Part shown: one piece after another, positions 29,141 to 35,822 of the stretch | Position numbering within the stretch: the stretch's first letter is position 1 | How the letters are laid out: every line of letters starts with the position of its first letter | From: Phycisphaerae bacterium | GTDB taxonomy: Bacteria > Planctomycetota > Phycisphaerae > Sedimentisphaerales > Anaerobacaceae | DNA: 38,461 nt | NCBI GenBank assembly: GCA_011776225.1 | Contig: JAABXR010000374.1 | Location: 1 to 38,461, forward strand | Direction: 5' to 3' | Translations under genes and position numbers: made by a program | Notes under the pieces: model-generated | What the model saw: the letters and a program-made list of their open reading frames with translations, nothing else | Told to the model about the DNA's origin: nothing | The model's database searches: none

Positions 29141-29245
29141 ATGCTTGGTGTATTGTTCGGTCAGGGTGAAGTACTGGTAATCGTTATAGTTACGGCGCTC
29201 GTGGTCTTTTTAATCCTCCGCCGTCACCGCCGCAAAAAACGCTGA
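29141..29245 (+). CDS. Candidate 34-aa single-pass membrane microprotein
   Basis: ATG..TGA encodes MLGVLFGQGEVLVIVIVTALVVFLILRRHRRKKR: hydrophobic helix plus strongly basic tail; AAGG about 5 nt upstream. Below the length cut-off of the supplied ORF track. Confidence 0.5.
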   Translation: MLGVLFGQGEVLVIVIVTALVVFLILRRHRRKKR

Positions 29246-29297
29246 CTTACCCATTCCCCCGCAATCTCCCTCCGAATTTATTCCAACCCCCTGCTCT

Positions 29298-29744
29298 TCA
29301 CGCAGCCCTTAACTTCTCACCCACCAACGTATCCAAAATACAAACAAAGGCAAGTACAAGCACCAGCGCAAGAATCGTATACAATTGCCACTCACTCCTG
29401 ATAGCCTCTATCGATATAGACTCACCGATGCCGTCAACCAATGCTCCCCCACGCTCTGCAAAGCCGGCCGCAATACCTCGAAGAATCCCCGCAATCCTCC
29501 CCGGAAAAACCACAATCCCAACGGCCGCCAGAACGCCGAATACAATACACCCCGCAAGAGAAAGCCTTTCCTGCAAAACCACCCGGGCCAGAATCCGCCG
29601 CTGTTCCGCCTCTTCAATCTGTCTCAACATCCTCTCGGTAAAATCAGCCGGCACCGGCTCCGAATGTCTCCGCAAAGACTTTCCTAACATCTCATCAAAT
29701 TTATCTTCATTTAATTTGCCGGCCATCATCGACATCCTACTCAA
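29298..29744 (-). CDS. Putative anti-sigma factor-like membrane protein
   Basis: 148 aa; soluble N-terminus (LNEDKFDEMLGKSLRRHSEPVPADFTERMLRQIEEAEQRR) and two hydrophobic segments; overlaps the upstream ECF sigma gene by 8 nt. Confidence 0.6.
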   Translation of the reverse strand: MSRMSMMAGKLNEDKFDEMLGKSLRRHSEPVPADFTERMLRQIEEAEQRRILARVVLQERLSLAGCIVFGVLAAVGIVVFPGRIAGILRGIAAGFAERGGALVDGIGESISIEAIRSEWQLYTILALVLVLAFVCILDTLVGEKLRAA

Positions 29745-30303
29745 AAGTTGTTGCTAATAATTGTTTTAATTTATTACGACCTCTAAACAAATATGTTTTA
29801 ACTGTATTTTCCTTTATTTGCATGATCTTTGCAACATCAACGATACTTTTTTCTTCTCGATAGTATAGTATAACCGCCATTGCCCAGAGTCGCGGCAGCC
29901 GTTCCACCGCTTCCCAGACAACCTGCTCAGTTTCTCTGCTCTGCACCGCTTCGGCCGGCCCTTGCTCCTTGCTGTCACCAATTTGTTCGCCCGCTTCAGC
30001 TTCAAGCTGCCATTCTTTTCGGTTCTTTCGCAGGTAATTTATCCCCTGCCTGTAAGCTATACTCCAAAGCCACGTGCTTAATTCAGACCGGCCGCTGTAC
30101 CCCCCTATCGCCTTGTAAGCTGCCAGAAACGTCTCGCTCGCAACATCCTCGGTCTCTTCCTCGCTCAATCCAAGTCTCCGGCTGCACAAAAAAACCGTCT
30201 CTTTATATTTGTCAATGAACTCACCAAAAGCATCATGGTCACCGCTGCGAAGCAGTCGTAACCACTTTTTCTCTTGCCGTTTTTGCCATATCTTTTCTAC
30301 CAA
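29737..30303 (-). CDS. ECF-type RNA polymerase sigma factor
   Basis: 188 aa; AFGEFIDKYKETVFLCSRRLGLSEEETEDVASETFLAAYKAIGGYSGRSELSTWLWSIAYRQGINYLRK...VAKIMQIKENTVKTYLFRGRNKLKQLL. Confidence 0.93.
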   Translation of the reverse strand: MVEKIWQKRQEKKWLRLLRSGDHDAFGEFIDKYKETVFLCSRRLGLSEEETEDVASETFLAAYKAIGGYSGRSELSTWLWSIAYRQGINYLRKNRKEWQLEAEAGEQIGDSKEQGPAEAVQSRETEQVVWEAVERLPRLWAMAVILYYREEKSIVDVAKIMQIKENTVKTYLFRGRNKLKQLLATTFE

Positions 30304-30527
30304 AAAAGGCTCCTTCTATTGTTAGTCGAATAGAAAGCCCAACAAGTTTCAGATTTCCTAAAACTATTATAGAAAATACGCCAAAAATTCACAGCACCGA
30401 TATTCTACACAAAAATTAGGAAAAAATCGTATATTTCTTGAAACCTGCCCCCCCTTACCAGCGACTAACCGGCAAAAGACAACAAAAACTAAAAAAAAGA
30501 AATTAAATAATTCAGGAATATAAAACG

Positions 30528-30713
30528 ATGAAAACAAACTGTTATCTAAAGCCGGCATGGACACACAATGGTTCCATAAGAACAGACCTGCCCTTGATCG
30601 TAATCTCAAAAACAAGCAAAACCAAACTTATGCAAATGATACGGCCGGGCCAACTCTGCTGCGTAGGAAAAGTATACCTCAAAACAAACAACTGCCTGGT
30701 AAGAATAAAATAG
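30528..30713 (+). CDS. Possible small hypothetical protein
   Basis: 61-aa ORF with CAGGAA upstream of ATG; no recognisable motif. May be spurious. Confidence 0.2.
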   Translation: MKTNCYLKPAWTHNGSIRTDLPLIVISKTSKTKLMQMIRPGQLCCVGKVYLKTNNCLVRIK

Positions 30714-30758
30714 TGGATTCAGTTCTTTAACATTAACTTAAATTTGAAAGGAAAAAAA

Positions 30759-31169
30759 ATGGATGATATTTTGCAAGGCTTAACGGCGGCGGTAATAATA
30801 CTGAGTTTATGCAGCCCTGTCATTGCTATCGGCGTTTTTTACTATCTTAAGAAACGCCTCGAACACAAACAGATTATGACGGCCATCGAAAAAGGAACGC
30901 CACTGTCCGAAATTGTGCCTCCAAAACCAAAACCGGCAGGACCCGCCTGGATAAAATATGTCTCCGCAGGAATTATGCTGATTATCATCGGGCTCGGCTT
31001 TACCTTTCTTAATCCTATGCATACGAATGATGTCGGAGCTTTGATATTTGTGATTCTCTGCGGCGTAGGTGTCGGCCTGCTTGTTCGCGGCCTACTGCAC
31101 CGAAAGTACTACATGAAAAACGAGCTTTCGGCAAATAACAACTCCACAGAAAAGGAAAAAACACCCTAA
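30759..31169 (+). CDS. DUF6249-like membrane protein
   Basis: MDDILQGLTAAVIILSLCSPVIAIGVFYYLKKRLEHKQIMTAIEKGTPLSEI...; two further C-terminal TM helices; AAAGGA RBS before ATG 30759. Confidence 0.65.
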   Translation: MDDILQGLTAAVIILSLCSPVIAIGVFYYLKKRLEHKQIMTAIEKGTPLSEIVPPKPKPAGPAWIKYVSAGIMLIIIGLGFTFLNPMHTNDVGALIFVILCGVGVGLLVRGLLHRKYYMKNELSANNNSTEKEKTP

Positions 31170-31201
31170 TCGCCGCTCCGAATACTATCCAACAAAATCA
31201 A

Positions 31202-31229
31202 CAGGGGCGATTCGAGTGAATCGCCCCTG
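31202..31229. terminator. Strong palindromic hairpin between convergent genes (terminator or palindromic intergenic repeat)
   Basis: CAGGGGCGATTC-GAGT-GAATCGCCCCTG: perfect 12-bp stem with a 4-nt loop. Confidence 0.6.
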
Positions 31230-31355
31230 CATCTTTCCGCTTCCCACTTTTTCCTATACCCAATATGATATAAGAATATTATTTCCCTAAATCCCGGTTA
31301 ACGACATATCGCATCGCATGTGATGTGCAATCTCGACCGTAAATGAGGATAGTTC

Positions 31356-31751
31356 TCACACTTCTACAGTCTCAAGCACTTCCTCAACGCCGAATTCACT
31401 TTCGCCTTCAGTTTGTTCGCCCGGCCTGAAAGGAAGCGGCTCTGCAAATTGAATAACAACCCGGCGTGAGTAGTTATTGACCTCATCGACCCTCGAAATA
31501 TGACCGGAACGTGTAAAATTCTCCATATCGAAGGATTCTTCCGGACCAAGCCGAGGTATACTAAAGCGAGTGGTTATATGCTGGCCGAGGTAGGGGCAAC
31601 TGCCGTCGTCATAGCAGGTAAATGCCGCACCTCTGCTCGAAATATCTACCATTTGACCCTGTGAAAGTACATCGTTGAAATCCTCGGCGAACCAGACCGG
31701 CCAACAATAACGAAGTCTCTGCTCTGTCCTTCGCTCAGTTGTTTCATCCAT
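31356..31751 (-). CDS. PilZ domain-like protein
   Basis: TERRTEQRLRYCWPVWFAEDFNDVLSQGQMVDISSRGAAFTCYDDG...ITTRFSIPRL...SGHISRVDEVNNYSRRVVIQFAEPL: RxxxR and DxSxxG-like PilZ signature. Confidence 0.75.
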   Translation of the reverse strand: MDETTERRTEQRLRYCWPVWFAEDFNDVLSQGQMVDISSRGAAFTCYDDGSCPYLGQHITTRFSIPRLGPEESFDMENFTRSGHISRVDEVNNYSRRVVIQFAEPLPFRPGEQTEGESEFGVEEVLETVEV

Positions 31752-32065
31752 TGTAAATCCCCTTAAACTCAAATAACCATCACTTATTATGCTGTCCAAA
31801 TCGACAGATTTAGGGGGCCACTTTACCAGCCAACGCCGAAAAAATCGCCGCTGATTGAGTTGATAAGCCGGATTTAACCGGTTTTTGCCTCTCAGCCAAA
31901 GTTTTATACAATCATGCTTTTTACAACTTTCTCACCTTTTTTAATTTCCCGACAAATATATTCCTATAATCAAGAAACCGATTAAAAAACGTGCCCGCCA
32001 ATACCCCGAAAAAGTAATCCACTTCTTAAGAAAAAAGTCGGAAAATTTCAAAAAAACCTGTCAAC

Positions 32066-32094
32066 TTTTGATGTTCAGAATCGTCACTTATAAT
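32066..32094 (+). promoter_or_regulatory. Candidate promoter for the structured leader/32319 gene
   Basis: TTTTGA (32066..32071), 17-nt spacer, TATAAT (32089..32094). Confidence 0.4.
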
Positions 32095-32100
32095 AGAAAT

Positions 32101-32318
32101 ATGTAAAAACAGGACCAGATCTGTCGACTTTACGCTTGAGAATTGGCCCGGGACCAGACTACGGGCTTATCCCGGCCTGTTGTGTGCGATTTTTAAGCTA
32201 AAAATCCCGGCGTCGACGGTATAGGCTCTCACTGGCGGTTTAATCCTGACGTTTCGGGCCGCCGGCGAAGGCCCTCAGCAAAAGAGCTGATTTTTATGCG
32301 ATAAGAAAGGTGATCATT
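32101..32318 (+). promoter_or_regulatory. Long structured 5' leader ending in a terminator-like hairpin (candidate riboswitch/attenuator)
   Basis: CTGTCGAC...GTCGACGG closing stem; GGCCCGGGA...TCCCGGCC; GATTTTTA-AGC-TAAAAATC; TCAGC-AAAAGA-GCTGA-TTTTT (32275..32295), 23 nt before ATG 32319. Confidence 0.45.
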
Positions 32319-33005
32319 ATGAATATGCTCAAAAAGTATAGGTTCGTTATCGTTGCCGCCCTCGTCCTTTGCGCGGTGTATTCCGTATATGCGCTGTATG
32401 AAGTGACTAATGAGGGAGCATGGCCGAAGAACTGGCCAAAACAATTGGAGCCGTTGCGAAAACAAGCGCACACAATGGTACATTCTCAACGAGGTGCCAT
32501 CCATGTAATTCCATTTACCAGTCGGGCAGAATTTGAAGCTGCCTGGCCGCATATTCTCTCGGTAAAGAGCAGCAAAGCCCCGCTAATACTATTGAGAAGC
32601 CCTGACAAAAGTCTGGGCGAAATCAAAGCCGGCGTTCGCATCTTCTCTCCCCTAACGGGAACACTAATCACCCCCAAAGGCACACAGTACCCTCCGGGAG
32701 CAGAAGCGCATATCCGCGATGGTAAATTCCTCAAAATCGGCCCACCCTGGCCCGATCACGTAAAGTCCGAATCCGGTGCCCTGCCCAAATTTGTTCTTTA
32801 CGAAAATGATAAATGGACCCCTTACACAAAGAAGAAGGCAAAGGAATATTCTGATAAAAGGCTGCATCATATCAGAAGGGCCCGAACCGAAATTGAATTG
32901 GTGGTTGATGGAGATATCGTTGATTTAAATCGTATCCCCTTGCCCCTCGATACCCCCATTATCGACAAAAGGTTCAGGGACGTGAAAATTGACCCGCTGT
33001 TCTAA
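32319..33005 (+). CDS. Hypothetical secreted/membrane-anchored protein
   Basis: MNMLKKYRFVIVAALVLCAVYSVYALYEVTNEGAW...; AAAGG upstream of ATG 32319; no family recognised. Confidence 0.65.
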   Translation: MNMLKKYRFVIVAALVLCAVYSVYALYEVTNEGAWPKNWPKQLEPLRKQAHTMVHSQRGAIHVIPFTSRAEFEAAWPHILSVKSSKAPLILLRSPDKSLGEIKAGVRIFSPLTGTLITPKGTQYPPGAEAHIRDGKFLKIGPPWPDHVKSESGALPKFVLYENDKWTPYTKKKAKEYSDKRLHHIRRARTEIELVVDGDIVDLNRIPLPLDTPIIDKRFRDVKIDPLF

Positions 33006-33014
33006 AATTTGCTG

Positions 33015-33260
33015 ATGCCGCCAAAAAAACTCGGCAACCGATCTCAAAAAGCCCTTCAAGTTCTGTACAATCACCCTAAGCCGGATAGCGTCGATGTCTG
33101 GTGCTTTACTACTACTCCGTTCGCTCTTAATAATGGCGGCTCTACTAACTTCAAAGATTATCCAATACCTTCAAATTACAGGTAAAAGACCGGCCCAATC
33201 CCCCCGGCTGATTTTCTTAAAAAGGATGCTGTCGACTATAAGGATTTAAGAATAAAGTAG
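33015..33260 (+). pseudogene. Possible degenerate coding remnant in frame with 32319..33005
   Basis: Same frame reads MPPKKLGNRSQKALQVLYNHPKPDSVDVWCFTTTPFALNNGGSTNFKDYPIPSNYR-TAA-KTGPIPPADFLKKDAVDYKDLRIK-TAG; interrupted by TAA codons. Confidence 0.25.
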
Positions 33261-33317
33261 ATGAGGATGATTCCCACTTGAACGGTTCCCGCTTGAGCCG
33301 CACTTTACCTAATTGGC

Positions 33318-34544
33318 TTATTTGCGGATCTTAATTCTTCGCTGTGAAGCTACTTTGCCGTAAAGCTTCTGCGTTTCATAGGTCACTGTTACGGTCAGTT
33401 CTTCTTCATCGCCCTTAAGTTCCAGATCGTCCGGTACACGCCACGTGTACCCGCAGGTTCCTGCTCACCCAAACGGCATGACACCCTCGGCCACGATACT
33501 GCCATCGGACCGCGTAATGACCACATTCGGATCGAGCGACTTATTCACTTTCATGGTGTGAATCACCTTGCCGTCTTCATCTTTGTACTCTTTTTCGATT
33601 TTGACCGACGTATCATCCAGCCCGCGGATCATGATATCCAGCTTCGGATCCACCAGTACGGCGGCGAACTTGATCTTATCGCCACGTCTGAACGTGGTCT
33701 TGTCTTTACCGGGCTCATCAAAGACAACTGCCGGTTTGCTGGAGAAGTCAAGCACATAAGGTCCATCTTTGCGAATCGTGATACCATAAACGGTCTGCTT
33801 TTCCTCTTCGGATTGCCCTTGTGCGTTCGTGTGATAGTTGTTCGAGATGCTGATATTCAGATTATCATAGGTGATGTTCAGGAGATATGGCGTGTAGTCA
33901 CCCACCGGCACCTTGCATTCGGTAACTGCATCGGGCCAGCGTTCCTTTATGGTTCCTACCGGCACTGAGACGTAACCCGCTTGTTTCAATGAGCCTTTGA
34001 ATTCGGCTTTTTCGAGTTGCCGGTTACCTTTGCCGGTTCTGAACACACCCAATTCGCCCTTGTAAGGGAGAACACCCAGTTTGGTTTCCCCTTTGAGGGT
34101 CGTGAATTGATAATACTTGTCGTCGATCATGTGATAAGAATACAGGCTCCATGAGCCCCACCAGTAGGGGCCGAATTCATTTTCGACGTCATGCAGGTAA
34201 AATTCCCGTTCCGGCCTCTCTCCCAACAGTACCTTAAATGGGCGGCCGGCGAAGGTGATCTCACCTTCTTTCACATCTTCCCTCTTTTCCCGCTCCATCC
34301 TCCGGACAAATGAAGGCCGATGTTTTTCCGCAAGATCGATCTCCGAGATTGTGCTTTCTTCAAGCTTGCAACTCACCAGATTTGGATCTGACAGGAATTC
34401 CTTCTCCCTTGCAGCCTGCTCTTGCCTTGATCTCGGTGACGTTCTCCTGGTCGGGGCTGCTTTTTTACAGCCCGGCAGGAAAAAGCCAACTGTCAGAATG
34501 AGCAACAATAATATACAACTTGCTTTAAGACATGATGTTTTCAT
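33318..34544 (-). CDS. Putative selenoprotein lipoprotein with Ig-like C-terminal region: ORF 33465..34559 read through an in-frame TGA (33465..33467)
   Basis: Lipobox-like SCILLLLILTVGFFLPGCKK; ...SDGSIVAEGVMPFG-[TGA]-AGTCGYTWRVPDDLELKGDEEELTVTVTYETQKLYGKVASQRRIKIRK-TAA. Stem-loop GGTACACG-TGG-CGTGTACC lies downstream of the TGA. Confidence 0.6.
33433..33451 (-). promoter_or_regulatory. SECIS-like stem-loop candidate
   Basis: GGTACACG-TGG-CGTGTACC: perfect 8-bp stem; apical loop starts 22 nt after the last base of TGA (21 intervening nt); G in the second loop position. A second short hairpin GCAGG-AA-CCTGC lies directly after the TGA. Confidence 0.5.
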
Positions 34545-34712
34545 GGCATAGATACTCACTTTCCTTGAAAAGCGTTCCCTAAAATGCCCGAATGATCACA
34601 TTTCGAGTAATATACTTAAAATCTCTGAGATTGTCAAAATAAAGTCTCCAAAAAGACTGAAAAAATGCCGTAGACCAATTCTAAATTCTCAATTCACTGG
34701 CTCATTAGAAGT

Positions 34713-34728
34713 AGGCGCCAAGGCGCCT
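34713..34728. repeat. Short perfect hairpin AGGCGCC-AA-GGCGCCT
   Basis: 7-bp inverted repeat, 2-nt centre, in an intergenic region. Confidence 0.5.
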
Positions 34729-34774
34729 GTTTACTTTCTAACTGGGCTCAATTCTAACATTTACATTCTCCCTT

Positions 34775-34818
34775 CGCATTTCTACCTCCGGTTCGCATTC
34801 TCTCTATTCACTCCGGCA
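34775..34818 (+). repeat. Intergenic repeat family A, copy 1 (partial)
   Basis: CGCATTTCTACCTCCGGTTCGCATTCTCTCTATTCACTCCGGCA, ~42/44 identical to 37882..37925. Confidence 0.75.
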
Positions 34819-35198
34819 CTGTCGTGACTGTATGGTGTCGTGTCAATCACAATCATCATTAATCATTTCCTTTGGGTGGCAGACTCAAAGCCGAAGGCTT
34901 TGGGGATGGTAATTTTCAACGTTATTCTGAACGCAGAGAAGAATCTACAAAAATTAGTCAATAATCATTCATCCTTAATCATTTATTTAGCTTGCCCCGA
35001 TCTGTTTGGGAGGGCAGGGATTTACGCATCCCACCTTTTTTATTTGGAATAGCAAACTTCACTTCGAAATGCTTCAAAGTTCTTTAGCAAAAAGGCCGAA
35101 GACAATATATCAGCCCGGCTCTACGAGATAACTTGATTTCATGGCAATGCTTGGCTATTCATGGAATTTTAAATTCCTGATGTCGTAGGGGGAAAATC

Positions 35199-35252
35199 AT
35201 GTTTTTTAAACGTCTAAATAGGAAACGTCAGATTAAGAGAAGGATTTTATGA
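35199..35252 (+). CDS. Candidate 17-aa leader peptide/uORF
   Basis: MFFKRLNRKRQIKRRIL; TAGGGGG upstream of ATG; its TGA overlaps the ATG of the next gene (ATGA, 35249..35252). Confidence 0.4.
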   Translation: MFFKRLNRKRQIKRRIL

Positions 35253-35809
35253 AGAAACAAAAAGCAAAGAAAAAACGGTTGCTCTTGAAAATACTTATTT
35301 TGGTGTCTTTTATATTGCTGTGTTTGACGGGCTCTCTTTTTTATCTTGCGTACAGGATAATAGAATTGTTTCCGGTAAGGGTCGAGATGAGTGACCCTAA
35401 AATTGCTCCTTTGTTGAATGCTGCAGAATCTTTTGAACGTGTAAAATACGGTTTTTCACCCCTTCCGGAAAAGGCTGATGTTCGACTCGAATCGCGTCCG
35501 ATGAGACAAGCATATGACGCAATGCTTCACATATCTTCAAAGACATCAAGAACCATCGCCTTCAGGAAAACTGACAAGGGTTATCGCTGGATAGGGGAAC
35601 AAGAAACGTTTCGGGGACCAAATCGGTATAAGACGGTTGATGGAACTTTCTACGAAGAGATAACCCTAACATTTCATATAGAAAAGGTCTCGGGTCATCC
35701 GACAAATAGGTTGAATGTTTCGTATTTTGGAGAAGACCCACGGCTTGCAAATCTTCGAAAACTCACTATCAAAGATGTTCAGCCGATTCTTAGAGAATGG
35801 GGATATTGA
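35249..35809 (+). CDS. Hypothetical membrane-anchored protein
   Basis: Basic N-terminus plus TM (LLLKILILVSFILLCLTGSLFYLAYRII) then a 150-aa extracytoplasmic region; AGAGAAGGA upstream. Confidence 0.65.
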   Translation: MKKQKAKKKRLLLKILILVSFILLCLTGSLFYLAYRIIELFPVRVEMSDPKIAPLLNAAESFERVKYGFSPLPEKADVRLESRPMRQAYDAMLHISSKTSRTIAFRKTDKGYRWIGEQETFRGPNRYKTVDGTFYEEITLTFHIEKVSGHPTNRLNVSYFGEDPRLANLRKLTIKDVQPILREWGY

Positions 35810-35822
35810 TGGTTTAGAAAGA

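Noticed and set aside
29141-29245. TatA/TatE annotation for the 34-aa ORF
   Set aside because: Only a weak N-terminal resemblance; the amphipathic helix and FG hinge typical of TatA are absent.
31320-31358. TGA stop of the PilZ-like gene as a second selenocysteine candidate
   Set aside because: The downstream in-frame translation (ELSSFTVEIAHHMRCD...) does not look like a continuation of the domain, and no stem-loop was noticed.
32101-32318. c-di-GMP (GEMM) riboswitch, suggested by the adjacent PilZ gene
   Set aside because: The conserved GEMM core sequences (e.g. GACGCAAAGC) are not present; left as an unknown structured leader.
34886-34902. CAAAGCC-GAA-GGCTTTG hairpin as a terminator
   Set aside because: No T-tract and no clear upstream gene in the right orientation; probably part of degenerate intergenic repeat sequence.
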